A DNA stretch of 64,000 bases from Pyxicephalus adspersus (taxonomy: Eukaryota; Chordata; Amphibia; Anura; Pyxicephalidae), in the NCBI RefSeq assembly GCF_032062135.1, contig NC_092859.1, forward strand, positions 51,025,331-51,089,330, given 5' to 3'. The position numbers were made by a program, and so were the translations under genes. Within the stretch, counting starts at the first letter, position 1. Every line of letters starts with the position of its first letter. The notes below the pieces were generated by a model, which saw nothing but the letters and a program-made list of their open reading frames with translations, ran no database searches and was not told where the DNA came from. This document shows positions 34,900-47,161 of the stretch, piece by piece.

Positions 34900-36162
34900 G
34901 TTGGGTAATACTAACGCTTGATTTTCAAATATCCAGTGATATTGTTTAAAATGTCGCCATTTAAAAGTACCCGAGGGTTTGCTTGTTTTGTCTGTTGTGC
35001 TGTTAGAGAGGTTATAGTGACTGTGTACCAGGAGGCCTTTAAGGAGCCTGATTTCCTAAATGTGATCAATGGTTTGTTATCAATGTGTATTTTGATATTT
35101 TCGTCTACTAACAGGACGTTCCAATGTTTAGAAAGGATTCTTTTTAGAACTTAACTTAAGTGAACTTTCCTTTTCTCAGGGGGTTTCTTTGTTGTTTGGT
35201 GCACAAGGTTCTCTCTTTTAAGCAAACTTGCTTTATGATATGCTTTTTTTAGGAGTTTTTTACGATAACCTCCATGTATGAGTCTAGTGGTTAGTAATTT
35301 GGCTTCATTTTTTCAATCTATTTCTGATGCGCAATTCCTTTTTATCCTTAACATTTGACTGAAAGGGATACTTTTTAGCAGAGGTTTGGGATGTGAGCTG
35401 CGGGCCTGTAAAATTGTGTTGCCCACAGTCTCTTTCCTGTATAGGGTTGTTGTGATTTTGTGATCATCAGTGATCATGACATTGACGTCTAAGAAGGGGA
35501 CTTTTTTTTCATGTACATGGTGAATTTGAGGTTAAATCTGTTTGTTGGGAGAAAGTTGTACATGTCTTATAGGGTTTGGGTGGAATCGGTCTAAATAATA
35601 AAAATGTCATCAACAAAACGACGCCACAGATGTATGTGGCGACGGAATACCGAAAAATTGGGGTCCAAAAAAAGTTATTTTTCCCACTCACCCAGGTATA
35701 AGTTCGCATATGATGGGGCACATTTCGTCCCCATTGCGACTCCCTGAATTTGCAGGTATAGGTTTTGTTTGTAGGTGATTACATTTCTAGTGAGAATATA
35801 TGTCAAAAGGTTGAGTATGAAGTTGTTGTACTGTGGGTGAGATGGGTTGTTGGTGTCAATTATTGACCTAATGGTCTCCAGACCTAGTGAATGTCGGATG
35901 CAGTTGTACAATGATTCCACATCTATTGTGGCTAGAATGCATTAAGGTGGAATTTCTATATCTTGAATTATTTGAAGTAACTGTATAGTGTCTCTGAGAT
36001 AAGATGGGAGATTATAGACAACAAGACGTTCCAATGTCTAAGAAAAGTGTCTACTAAATCACTTGCATTGGAAGAAATTAAATCAATTCCTAACACTATG
36101 GGCCGTCCACTGGGGTCTTTTGCATCTTTGTAGATTTTAGGTAGACTATAAAATGTGGGCAT
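34900..36162 (-). pseudogene. Penelope-like RT core and connection, several frames
   Basis: Pieces in order: FYSLPKIYKDAKDPSGRPIV (36160-36100), QGVAMGTKCAPSYANLYLGE (about 35750-35690), RFVDDIFII (about 35625-35597, catalytic VDD retained but followed by a stop), FLDVNVMITDDHKITTTLYRK (about 35500-35440), and a GTFKWRHFKQ..WIFEN remnant near 34960-34910. In relatives this last block has Cys/His zinc ligands (GTFKCGHC); here the cysteines are lost. No GIY-YIG domain follows. Confidence 0.82.
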
Positions 36163-36291
36163 TACTGGATATTGATTCTAGAGGTTGTCCTTTGTTTTAT
36201 CATCAGTCGTGCCTGTGGTGAATCCTTCTCTTACTATAGAGTAATATTCGTCATAGAAATGGTTGATTGTTTTTGAATATATCATTTGGTA

Positions 36292-36753
36292 TCATTCTGA
36301 ATTGTTTAGGATCTTGTAGCACATTTTTTCATATTGTGTGTTGTTCATGATCACAATATTGCCACCTTTGTTGGCCGGTTTTAAAATAATAATGGTTTGG
36401 TTACCTTGTAGGTTTTCAAGTGCCTTTTCTTGTTTTTTTGAGAGATTTGATGGCGAGTGCATTTTTCTGAAGTTGCTTTCTAAGATGTCTTTAGTTACTA
36501 GGTTCACAAATGTTTGGATATGTGAATTGTAGGAAACGGATGGATAAAAGCTGGATTTTGGTTGTTTAGTGGGGAGGGTTGACTTGTTTTTCCCTTGTGT
36601 TTCATCTTCTGATGCTATTGTAATATCGGGCATAGCCCTATTCTCATTGAGTAGTTCCTGTAATATTTTTATAGTTTTAAAGTCTTGAATTTTCACATTT
36701 TTTAGACCTGAATAGTCTTGTGGTGTGTTGGGTTCAGGGGTTTTTTCAAACAT
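36292..36753 (-). pseudogene. Penelope-like ORF, RT N-terminal part, 153 aa
   Basis: Continues the element: NFRKMHSPSNLSKKQEKAL, then NQTIIILKPANKGGNIVIM, a strongly conserved Penelope RT signature (KPADKGG in most relatives, here KPANKGG). It breaks near 36292, with the frame resuming at 36162. Confidence 0.88.
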
Positions 36754-37508
36754 CAGTTTAGGGTTAGTTTTCTTGCAAAAAGGTTTATGTCTTTAATCAC
36801 TTCAAATGTATCTATTTTCCCTGAAGGGCAGAAAGACAATCCCATTTTTAGGACGTCTTCCTCTTCTGGGCTTAGGGTATAGGAGGACAAATTTATGATT
36901 TCTAGGTTTGGTCCTTCTGTGGAATTTTGGAGAGAAAGCTTTTGATTGTTCCTTTCACTCCTATAGGGGATGGTAATTGTGTCTGAAGTACACCTAAAAA
37001 AGATTCCTGTGTGTGTGTGCTTTGAGGATGGCCCGAATGTGAAAGATGGTTGGGGGAGGGAAGTAGAGGGTAATGGTACAAAGTCTGGTGATATGGGAAG
37101 TGGGGATGTTGGGTCTTGGTTAGTGGGGACGGATATGTTGTTATCAATTTTGGTCTCTATATTTGGTTCTGGGGTACTGTGGTTAGTAAGGGTAATATTT
37201 GCAGATGTGGCTTCTGCGATTCGCGTTGTGGGTATCGGAGATCTAGGTGGAAATAGTGAGAGTGTTTCAACTGTAAGGGAGGGTTTCCATTTGGTGTCCT
37301 GTTCTATGTGGTCACTGAGATCTTTTTTGTTTATTTTCTTTCCTTGTGTTATGGTTCCTGCCACTTCCTTAGAGATGTTAGATATGCTGGTGTGTGTGGT
37401 TGCAGTGGGTTGTGTGGGATCTGACTGATTGGTTGGTGCTGCTTGAGTACCTGCGGTGTATTGTGATGGTCCAAAGGTATTGGATCTTGCTCTAATTGAG
37501 TCCCACAT
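36753..37508 (-). pseudogene. Penelope-like ORF, N-terminal region, 251 aa
   Basis: The open frame starts MWDSIRARSNTFGPSQ and has a long Ser/Thr/Pro-rich, low-complexity middle. It ends with SPEEEDVLKMGLSFCPSGK and IKDINLFARKLTLN, a block typical of the region before the Penelope RT palm. Reading continues in another frame at 36753 (MFEKTPEPNTPQ), so a frameshift or stop separates them. Confidence 0.85.
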
Positions 37509-37922
37509 GTATGCTTTTTTTTTTTTTTAAGAAGGACCATTTGTCTTTTTGTAATTTTTTATCTTTTTTGTTATAGATGTCAATATTGTATTTTTCAAGA
37601 TGCTTTTTTTCAAAATTTTGTATTGTTACCAGAACTCTGGTGAATCAGTTAGTTTATTATTTTGTACATAGGGTAAGATATTTTTGTATGTACCTAAGAT
37701 AATAGAATAATTGAATTTCAAACAAGGCTTTTCTAGTATATTCATTCACTATACTTACCTAATATAGGTCCTCCCATTATGAGGTAACCTTGAATGAGTT
37801 TCCTCCATTTTAGAGGCTTCTTATATTTTTTAAAAACCTGTGGGACAACATCCTCCTCTGCTTTTTTGCTTCACTCATCTTCTCTGAAGGAACATGTAAG
37901 TTTTCATTTTTGATTTATATTT

Positions 37923-37925
<3 letters not shown>

Positions 37926-37985
<60 letters not shown>

Positions 37986-37992
37986 ATTTATA
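37926..37992. repeat. (TA)n microsatellite
   Basis: Long TA run with two TTTA interruptions, immediately before the Penelope inverted repeat arm at 37995. Confidence 0.95.
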
Positions 37993-37994
37993 TT

Positions 37995-38361
37995 TAGCCA
38001 ACATCAGTAAACAAACTTAGGATCCTAAAAATTGGTACTTTCATTTTAGTAACATTTTCTATGGGAATATCTAATTTGTATTATGTACAGTTCAATACCC
38101 CCTGTTGTGATATAACAGGACGAGGATAATGTATATGTATGTGTTTGAATGTGACACAAGCTATTTGACTACTTTGGCTATTTTTTATTATCACCAAAAA
38201 ACAGATATAGATTACAATGATTGATTATAACAACAGAAATGTTCTTACTTACCTTATATGTCATACTAAATTTATGTTTACCTTGCATGTACAATATATA
38301 TAGACCTATCTTTTAATATCAAGTTGCAAAAATGTTACTAGATATATGATTTTTTACTATA
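37995..38361 (+). repeat. Penelope terminal repeat arm 2 (inverted)
   Basis: Reverse complement of 34395-34755. It starts right after a long TA microsatellite and stops at a TA dinucleotide where a Tc1/mariner end begins (38362). Confidence 0.85.
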
Positions 38362-38830
38362 CAGCTAGGCCCATAAATATTTGGACAGAGACAACTATTT
38401 TCTAATTTTGGTTCTGTACATTACTACAAATAATTTTAAATGAAACAACTCAGATGCAGTTGAACTGCAGACTTTCAGCTTAAATTCAGTGGGTTGAACA
38501 AAAAGATTGCATAAAAATGTGAGGAACTAAAGCCTTTTTTAACACAATCATTTTAATGGTCTGTCAGGCCTTTACAGCAGCGGCTTTCAGTTACTGTTTG
38601 TTTGTGGGCCTTTCTGTCCAATGTTTAGACGTCAACAAGTGAAATGCATGCTTAATTGGGTTCAGATCAGGTGATTGACTTGGTCATTCAAGAATATTCC
38701 ACTTCTTTGCTTTAATAAACTCCTGGGTTGCTTTGGCGGTATGTTTTGGGTCATTGTCCATCTGTATTATAAAACGCCTCCCAATCAATTTGACTGCATT
38801 TAGCTGGATTTGATACTAAAAAGACAGGGA
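38362..38830 (-). mobile_element. Tc1/mariner transposon remnant, one end plus transposase C-terminus
   Basis: The outer end TACAGCTAGGCCCATAAATA begins at a TA. On the minus strand about 38830-38570 encodes a Tc1-type DDE transposase segment: QMDNDPKHTAKATQEFIKAK (contains the second catalytic Asp, about 38710-38770), WNILE, SQSPDLNPIKHAFH (third catalytic position; E of DLNPIEH is K here), and a KAAAVKA tail. A stop replaces the Trp after WNILE. The N-terminal DNA-binding part is gone. Confidence 0.85.
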
Positions 38831-40082
38831 GGGGGAGGGCTTTTGGCAAACATAGACTTGTATTTTTCATTTTAATACCATGTTATACAATAAATAATGC
38901 TTTTTTGCACATACAGTTATTAATTCTTTCGTGTCACTTCGGTACTTAAGGTATAATTGCTTTTTTCTAGACAGAAATAACCTACCCAATATTCATATTG
39001 TATCTGGTAGCTTATATATATATAAGCTTATAGCTTATATAAATATAAGCTACTGGATACAGTATAAATTCTTCTTATAAATTCTTTCACACGCAGCCTT
39101 TTTTAAAACCCGACGCATTTTACCCTAGATGGACTTCTTCAGGGGTATATATATCTTGTGTGCTTTTTTAAGGATATAGGTTTGCGTGTAATCTAGATGT
39201 ATATCATCAAAACATAAGCAGATAAACTGAGAATCATGCAGGTAAATAAATTGATGTTCAATACATCAATACAAATGTCATTATAAGCAAACAAAAAAAA
39301 TTAGCGTTCAATACAACATACATAATTTGATGATGCAAATAAAAAATATATACATGCAGGTTAAGTGCATATAGTAGCAATCATACAAATAAGAATAGTT
39401 ATAAATGAACATTAGATAATGAAAGTATAACCCAGAGTCACAAACAATACGTATATTGTTTAGTTGTAATATATGCTATTGTTTACCGTATTATACCTTA
39501 TATTAAAATAAAGTTCAATGAGAATTAAGGTTGCAGTAACTTACATTCTTCGTGATATAGGGACTTAAGGTCTTCTATAGTATTTTGAATCTTAACTGTG
39601 TGTAGATAAGTACCTCATATAAGCACAGAGTCTGTTGGATAGCAGGGAAATTAAATCATTTATATAGAATTAATCAATAAGTCCTGTGACTAGTTATTGT
39701 ACATTGTTTAAAAAGATTTAAAATTATATATTTACCTTCTCACAAACTTTTGTGTATTCCCGATTGGGACTGCCTCTCAGTACAGAGGAGAGAGAAGGAT
39801 CACAGATCCTCTTCAGTCTCTCTATAATTAGATAAGCAAAAATTAAGTAAGTTCTAGAAAAAACATTCATTGTTTGTATAGAGTGGATCTAGGGATATTA
39901 AGTGAGTATCTTACCTTTCAAACAAGCTTATGTCTGTTGTGAAATATATATAATCAAACTCCAGCCAGACAAGTTTGTGAGTGACAATGAGACCAACCTC
40001 CTTTGCTGTGGAGCCTAGTGCTGGAGGAACCATGGTTAGTGCCAGTGATACCTGCTGGCTTTACAAACCACTTGCACATTCT
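38831..40082. other. AT-rich interval with a Penelope-type end
   Basis: Holds the hammerhead-like motif at 39108 and an inverted pair TATATAAGC / GCTTATATA around 39015-39050. The rest is not assignable; it probably belongs to a second Penelope-type element without coding sequence. Confidence 0.5.
39108..39146 (-). ncRNA. Degenerate hammerhead-like motif
   Basis: Same length and arrangement as 34160-34198: ACCC, CTGAAGA, a stem II region, ATGCGTC and GGGT. The conserved GAAA box reads TAAAA after GGG, consistent with CpG decay of GGGCGAAA to GGGTAAAA. It is probably inactive. It marks a second Penelope-type end. Confidence 0.5.
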
Positions 40083-40226
40083 TTAAAGCGTACCTAAACT
40101 CAATATTTTCACTTTATTCCAGAAAGACTCGGTACTGGATTGCGGGAAGGACCAGCGCCATCGATGGACCTGCAGGATTGAAAGGTAAGTGTGATTTTTT
40201 TTGTTTTTGGTTTGATTCCGCATTAA
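40083..40226. mobile_element. TTAA-flanked MITE, family B (144 bp)
   Basis: TTAAAGCGTACCTAAACTC at the left and TTTGATTCCGCATTAA at the right are imperfect inverted ends, as in 48429-48582. Confidence 0.6.
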
Positions 40227-43200
40227 ATATTCTGCTTTAGAGCTCTGTACTAATTTGTTTTATCTGTATTATCTGTATCAACTCAGGGTGATAATATGTC
40301 CTAAATAAAATGCTCACTTATACAAAATGTTTGCTTTTGAGAGTAGTACAGTTATTTTGCTGTACCAAATACCTGATCAGCTACAATTTGCAGTTTTCAC
40401 TGCAGACTATATAGGATTCATAGAAAAAGCATTAGGGAATGGCACTATATGATAAAAATAAGGTAAAATCACAAATATTGAAGTAATCAAAAATAATGAC
40501 TTCATAATTTTTATTGATTTTTCTCTTCAACAAAGCTCGCTAAACTCTAGGAAGCCATAACAATGTTTCTAATCATAGCAACATTTATAAACATAACACA
40601 TGCAGACAATGAAATTCATAGCGCAAAACTTATTGATTCGTATTTTTCCTGTTGACGGTGTTACTCCGTGTCTTTTATTTTTTCTCGTGGCAAATATTAA
40701 CTTAAAACTGGCAGGACTGAATCAGTTGACATGTAATCACACCTTGCCGGTATTCAGAAACAGGATTAAAAAAGCCTTTGATTTGTATTTTTTTTAACAA
40801 AGTTCAAAGTGTGACATTTACTATGTGACATAATCCATCAGCAATAAATTTCCAAGCATCAGGATGGTTGGATACCCTAATGTGGAGACTTCCTTGCCTT
40901 TCCCAGCATTGAACCCTATTGTCCTGAGCTAGGATTCTCAAAACATTGACTCTTAGGTATAAAGGCCTCACACAGCCTTCCTGTGTTTGTCAAAAAGCTT
41001 TGAAGGCTTTCTGCTTGAGCCACCCCTGAGGCAATTCCACACTTAGCCTCTGTCAGAATCTTAAACTCATTGCTATTCCACCAATATCAGGCAGGTTCTC
41101 TAGAGTCACTTCCAATTCCTGGCTTGGCAGAAGGATGGAATGTTTGGCCCAACCATCTGGTTCCAAGTCACTCTGAAAAATCATTATATTGTTCCTTTGC
41201 ACATAACAAACTCAAGAAAAATGTGTTAGTACATGCATTCATCAAGCTTCAAAAAAGCATGTTTGCAAACATCCAAAACCACAATTTACTAGAATCTTAA
41301 TATGAAATACAAGCACCAGACTAATAATGCAGGAAAGGTACTTTCCTAAGGTACTTACAGATTACAATAAACACAGAAACATTTAAGTAACTGTAGGAGT
41401 GTAATTTTGCTGAGTTTTGAATTTAAGTTGTTTTTGTGTTTTTTGCTATATTTTGCCGATAATTGAGTTGTGTCGAAACTAGTTGTATCCTCCTTATCAG
41501 TAGGTCAATATTTGCTCCATCCTTACCTTGAGGCTTCTTACCTTGAAATATCTTGCTCAGCAAAGTTGGTAATTAGGTTTCTTTGTTATTGACTAACTAC
41601 TAAGTGTCTTCCACCTTGTTGTCTGACCTTATAAACTGCGATGTGATATTAAAGTTTTGAGAAAGGATATAACTACATGCTTGAGCTGCTTGTGTGTTAT
41701 TCACTGCTCCCAACGTGTTGAAAACAAAGGTCACGATAGAGAGGGAACCTGATCTGGGATTAGCAAGAAATCGCTTTAACAGCAACAAAGAACAAATATA
41801 TAAAGCTAGATAAAAAGAAAAAAAAAGAAACAAGTGTGATGTCTATACAGAGAGGAAAAGACCAGGAGACAATAATCTGGTAGATAGTATAATACCCTAG
41901 AGTAAATAATCGAGTTCATGAACAAATTAACGTTTGGGCGCAAACATGCCAATTTCTCCAAGTGGGATCTGGTTAGTAAATCTGCATCCTGTCTATTTAT
42001 AGCAATGCAAACTTCCTTGAGCAGGACCAGCATGTACCAGATGACATAATGTGACTTAATTTCCACTACAACGTAAACCCTGCCTGTTGCCAGCCACAGG
42101 GCTGTGCAGTCTGTGCCCTAGACTACCAGCCCAAATATATTGGCTGCACAACCTTATACAGGGCCCTATTAGAGTAAGTTAGGAAATAAACACAATGCAA
42201 ACGTTTAGTAACTCAAGTATTAATGAAGCATCGGGAGTTATGGTGACATCTTGTGGTAAATTACTGATAATGCAGTACAAAAAAATACACTAAAAAATAC
42301 AACAAAAAATAAGTTGATAAGTCACATATAATGCAAAACTAATAAACCATTTTTTAACCAGTAAGGAAAAGAATGTATAAAAAATATAAGATATTACAAA
42401 CATAATTCAAATTATATGCAGGTGTAGTATTCTCCCTGGATTTTTTTTAAACTGGGTGAAAGGAAGCTGTAGGCCAGGTGGTTAGTGCACCCAGCTGTAG
42501 GTTAGGGGTAGTGCACCCAGTTTATAGGGGCTGGGGAGAACTATGCTTGTGGAATACAGCCAGTACAATATTATGTGTTTTAATTGGGGACAATTATCAG
42601 AATACTGTTGAATCACTCCATACTCATTTTGAATGAAGGATATCCAACTTGTACATTCACAGTAACTCCTGTACATCCCTGAAATATAGGAATATTTACC
42701 AACTGCAAGGGGTTTGAGTTTTAGCAAATTACACTTTAAGAGATAGGGTCAATATTCAATTCTAACCTATTACTAAGGTACTTAGGAACAAAGCTGAGGT
42801 CCTTATTTTATCGGCTTTTTAAAAGATGAAAGATGATTGCTTATTTGAGCATCCATGTTGTTTATTGGTGCCCTGCCTTGTTCTTTGCCTTGTTTTTGTT
42901 AGTCATCCTAAAACTCTTCCTACACATGAAGATGTACTCACATTTTACACACAGTTACAGTTACAGTTTTAGAAGAAGCCGATGAATGACCATACTCTCT
43001 ATTTGCATCTCCGGTCTTGCCAGGTATACACACATCTTTCCTGATAGTCAATTTTGTCTCTCCTATACTTTTTCAATTTGGCACATCTATGAGTATCCAA
43101 AATTTTCTCAGCTGTTTTTATATACCTAGCAAAAAATTTGGTGCAAAACTCTGAAAATTGACAATATCATCCTGAATACCCTGAACCATAAGTATCATAG

Positions 43201-44619
43201 TATCATTTGTACAGAATCCTGAAACAGTGATCACAAAATGACTTGTTATTCCTACAAAAAGAAGATCAGAGTGAATTTGAATATTGAATTACTCTTAAAT
43301 GTCCTTATATTGATGTTTGGAAGAAGAGGTGTCAGTAGCAACAACACTGTCAGGTCTAAACCCCAAAAGAAATCAGGGTCATTTGTGTGGAACTGCAGTC
43401 ATTAATGGCAAAAGAAAAGCTTATGAATAGTTCCCTATGGCATGCGTACCAGAGGGGGCACTCGGAGCCCTCTCTGTGGGCATGTGCGCCGTCTTGGCAT
43501 AGCACCTCAAGTCACTGTACGCCTTTGTCTCCCAGAGATCTCTCCTTCCATTGGCTGTGCTATTGTCTCTCTGTCAGCCCATGCTTTCTCTTCTCCATGA
43601 GTCATCAGTTAACCCTCAGGATACCAGGCTGTGGGGGAGGAGGCAGCTGATGTGTCTTGATCCAGAATTGAAAGGGTGAAAGTACAGGGTTAGAGAGGAA
43701 AGTGACAGAGGGGGTAGGCAGACACACGAGGGAGGATCTTGTTTTGCTCTGTCCTAGTTATGGGAAGTGCAGTATGAACTAAGCTGAAGACATTGAGCAG
43801 AGCTACACAGCCCAGGGACAGGAGTAACAGTCTGCAGTGATACCCAGTCAGAACCAGGTGAACCTAAAGCTTGTGGTGGAACAGGCTACCTTAGCTGCAG
43901 TTATATTTGTGATAGATTTTCGCCCACTTAAGACAAGTGCCTGTTGAATGTAATAGCTCTTTGGAAATCCATTAAGGATTAATGGATTAATCAATCCACT
44001 AAATATAATGTAAAAATCAGCAACTGGTTAGCAGAGACTTTTTATATATAGCTAATTGAAGAAATGCAGAAGAACTGAATTTTAAACCAATCATTTAAAC
44101 TTTAAACAAATATTAGCAGCTGGGTTTTAAAGTAGCAGTATAGTTGTTCTGTGGTTGTAGTGATACCTAAAAAATAAAAAAAAACCCTGCATATTTATTA
44201 ATGGCTTGTCACACTGGTGTGTTGTGTTTCTTCCAGAAACACAATGAAAAGCACTTATGCTGTTATGCTAGGTTGCTATTCTTTGTTAATGCCCTTCCAA
44301 ACAAACCTTCGAAATGTGCTAATTGGAACCCTGTAACTGCGTTGCTGTCCACAGTGCTTTAAAATGAATTATGTGCAATGTGCTGCATTGCTATGCAATT
44401 GGCATAATTGGCATGTGTTTAGTACTCCCTGCATTCCTAAAATTTGAGCAAGCCCTTAAGCTTCACTTTGGGCTGCTTTTTGATTTACCTAGTGATGTCC
44501 TCCCCTGCACTGATTAGACTAAAAGAAAACTGAAATATTTAAACCATTGTAGCAGCTGCAAAGGTGAATTTTAGTAGTTGCATAAGATTGAGACAACCCT
44601 GTGTTTCTTCTTACTTCCC
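40227..44619. other. Largely unassigned interval
   Basis: No coding domain recognised on either strand. The minus-strand frames at 41600-42066 lack family features. The 5' part of the hAT element ending at 45296 may lie in the last part. Confidence 0.5.
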
Positions 44620-45059
44620 CAGATAAAGCCAAATTTGAAGAACTTAATCTTTCCTGTTTACACTTGTTAGATTTAGGAAATCTGAAAATGGAGCTATAGG
44701 AATTTCATGAAAGCTCTATCTGGAAAAATAAATTCTATGACCTGCCTTAAATACTTGAGAAGATAGAAGGTATGACAAATAACAGAACAGTTAGTTCTGA
44801 AAATGAAATCCTTAAAGTGTGGAATTCTCTGCCAAATAATTTTAAGTCAATGGAAGCATTTGGGGTTGCTTTTGTTACTTTGTTTGGATCATTTTATGCT
44901 TGTGAGCAGCTGTTTTCAGTTTAGAATTATATCAAATCTGAAACCAGAAACAGACTAACAGATGACCTGAGTGCTGCATGTGTTGTTCTCAAACTTACAA
45001 AGTATGAGCCAAGGTTAGACAAAATATCAGCATGCATACAACAGCAAAAATCAAATTAA
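44620..45059 (+). pseudogene. hAT transposase C-terminal remnant
   Basis: The frame resembles the carboxy-terminal dimerisation region of hAT transposases related to the vertebrate ZBED5/Charlie group: EAFGVAFVTLFGSFYACEQL (about 44850-44910), NYIKSETRNRLTDDLSAACV (about 44925-44985), KLTKYEPRLDKISACIQQQK (about 44988-45048), stop at 45057. Upstream frames (KAKFEELNLSCLHLL) fit the preceding region but contain stops. The catalytic core is missing. Confidence 0.8.
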
Positions 45060-45296
45060 TTGTTCAAAAGCATGCCAAATGCAAACTTTTACCTTTTAAT
45101 AAAAAGCTGTTTGTATCATTGAAAGCTCTGTTATTGTGTTTTTCTTTTAGGACGAAAGATGGTTATGTATGGGTTGCTTTTTCTAAACTAAAACCCCTGT
45201 AATCAGGTTAAATTGCTGTGTTGGCACTTTGCAATAAATAAGTGGGTTTTGGGTTGCAGTTTGGGCACTCGGTCTCTAAAAGGTTCACCATCACTG
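45060..45296 (+). mobile_element. Presumed 3' end of the hAT element
   Basis: Non-coding tail after the transposase remnant, ending TTCACCATCACTG. hAT elements of the Charlie type commonly end in ..CCATCACTG or similar CA(G)-ending inverted repeats. The matching 5' end was not found, so the element's full extent is unknown. Confidence 0.5.
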
Positions 45297-45300
45297 ATAG

Positions 45301-45340
45301 GAGGAGGATAGGAGGAGGATAGGAGGAGGATAGGAGGAAG
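45301..45340. repeat. Minisatellite, 11-bp unit x 3.6
   Basis: GAGGAGGATAG repeated three times plus a partial copy, starting 5 bp after the presumed hAT terminus. Confidence 0.9.
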
Positions 45341-45936
45341 TGCTGTCCCCTCCATACTGAAGCGTATTTACACTTGTTAATTCAATACTATGAGTATATC
45401 TAGCCTCTACTCTATTCCTTTTGGGGGGATTTTGTTTAGAAGTTATTTAGTCCTTAACTAATGATACCATTTTTAAGAGATTATTACTTTATACGGGGAA
45501 CATTGTAATTTAAATATTTCTATATTAATCCTTTATATTTTCAGGAATGATACTTCATTCCTATATATTTTTATAAATTGTTAAATCCCCAATTTTGTAA
45601 TTTCTAATTAGGAGAGTAAAAGGTATAAACAGAGAAAACACGTTGATCTTAACATATACATACTATTCAATAATTCCTCATTCAATTATAATATAGTATA
45701 GTTATCACACTGAATCTTGATGTTGAATATTATAACATCATAGACATAACAACAACAATATATGTAAACATAAATGTGAATAGTGACCAATAAACCAAAA
45801 TGTTTTGGAAATAGGAAAATGGATTCTTATCTTCCATCTATGCATTTTCATAGAAATATATGTTCACAACTTTTATAAGAATGTGCCATACATTTTAGTT
45901 CTTCCATTACTTTTACTTAGTAATTCCAATTACTTT

Positions 45937-46134
45937 TGAGCCCAGGAAATGAAGTGATTGTGTTAAAAAAGGCTTTAGTTCCTCATATTTTTATGCAATC
46001 TTTTGTTCAACCCACTGAATTAAAGCTGAAAGTCTGCAGTTCAACTGCATCTGAGTTGTTTCATTTAAAATTAATTATGATAATGTACAGAACTAAAATT
46101 GTCTCTGTCTAAATATTTATGAACCTAACTGTAG
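45937..46134 (+). mobile_element. Tc1/mariner end, same family as 38362, opposite orientation
   Basis: This about 200-bp stretch is the reverse complement of the terminal region at 38362-38560. It shares AAAGGCTTTAGTTCCTCATA, CTGAAAGTCTGCAGTTCAAC and an end reading TTATGAACCTAACTGTA. No transposase coding is left. The left edge is approximate. Confidence 0.75.
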
Positions 46135-46409
46135 ACACAAGCATAGGCCAATTAAAGAAAGAAAGCAAATTCCCTATTCTTTTCAGCATCATATTGAAAA
46201 GCTTTTATGGTTGATGGTGATATCTGTTTTCTCTTGTATGTTAAGGGAGACTCCTAATGATTATGGATGTAAGTAAGATCTATATGTGTTGTATTCTTTT
46301 CTTTTTTTGTTGTTGTTTTTAGAGATTTTTTGTTAATATTTGGATTAAAAATATATATTTATGATTTTGGATGCAATCTTGAAATATTCTCTAATCATAA
46401 AGTTAATTC

Positions 46410-46445
46410 CTCCTGAAGTTGACCAGATCCACGAAACGCGTAGAG
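46410..46445 (+). ncRNA. Hammerhead-like motif next to a hAT insertion
   Basis: CTC, CTGAAGT (last core A is T), a weak stem II, GAAA, palindromic stem III ACGCGT, A as cleavage base, then GAG pairing with CTC. A 716-bp hAT MITE is inserted immediately after the final G. The imperfect core and weak stem II make activity doubtful. Confidence 0.45.
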
Positions 46446-47161
46446 CAGGGGTGTCAAACTCAAATACACATACGGCCAAAATTAAAAACTTAGACCAAGT
46501 CGCATACCAAACTTGAAAGTTATTGAAAAAATTGAGTTATGAGGCCAAAGAATTTTTTAAAAATGTTATTTAAGAAAAAATCTTATGCCTCTTTCTCTAT
46601 TTGTAGCATTCTAAGTTAATTTTCAATAGAGTTACTATGCCTAGGAACAAATTTAGATCAATCCACTGCATATTACTGCATTCCCATGTGTTCTTGTTTG
46701 TTCCTATTGAGATTTATTGTTTTACTTTGCCAGAAAATGCAATGTGAAACCAAATGAATTGCTGGAATGCAACATTGTGTAATGAGCTTACCTGTCAATA
46801 TAAACTCCAATGCGGGGCCATGCATAGGCAGAGAGCTGTTCTATAGATGCGAGTGATGCCGCTACTACAATTCCCGGCATTACTTGCGTCTATAAAACAG
46901 TCCAATGCAGAGCCACGCATTAGCAGAGAGGCCGCTGTTCTACAGACACGAGTGATGCCGCTACTACAATTCCCAGAATGACTTCTATAGAACAGTCCAA
47001 TGCACGGCCACGCATAGGCTGCTGGTCAATAGACGCAAGTGATGCCAGGAATTGTAGTAGCGGCATCACTTGCTGCAATGCGTAGTAGCAGCAGACCAGC
47101 TACAATTCATATTAAGAATTCTTTTAGAAGGACAAAACAAAAGGACGTTTCGGGCCTCCTG
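46446..47161. mobile_element. Non-autonomous hAT element, 716 bp, with 8-bp target duplication
   Basis: Starts CAGGGGTGTCAAACTC and ends in CCTCCTG, a degraded form of the expected inverted end ..ACACCCCTG. Perfect 8-bp direct repeats GCGTAGAG flank it (46438-46445 and 47162-47169), the hAT hallmark. The interior has about three ~95-bp subrepeats (landmarks CCACGCATAGGC and GCTACTACAATTCC). It interrupts a sequence with a hammerhead-like motif. Confidence 0.9.

Larger units (their letters stand above)
34157..38361 (-). mobile_element. Penelope-like element with inverted 360-bp repeats and a ribozyme-like motif
   Basis: Coding remnants run on the minus strand from 37508 to about 34900. A terminal repeat lies downstream (34395-34755), and the same sequence occurs inverted upstream (37995-38361). 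A hammerhead-like motif is at 34160-34198. Penelope-like elements typically end in partial, sometimes inverted, terminal repeats that hold hammerhead ribozymes, which fits. The GIY-YIG endonuclease that usually follows the RT is not visible. Confidence 0.8.

Noticed and set aside
36970..37428. 152-codon open frame on the + strand
   Set aside because: It is the complement of the Ser/Thr/Pro-rich part of the Penelope ORF on the minus strand.
41600..42066. Two minus-strand frames considered as an LTR or retroviral remnant
   Set aside because: No protease, RT or envelope motif and no paired terminal repeats were seen.
43387..43650. 87-codon + strand frame considered as an exon
   Set aside because: Low-complexity, no recognised domain and no supporting splice-linked neighbours.
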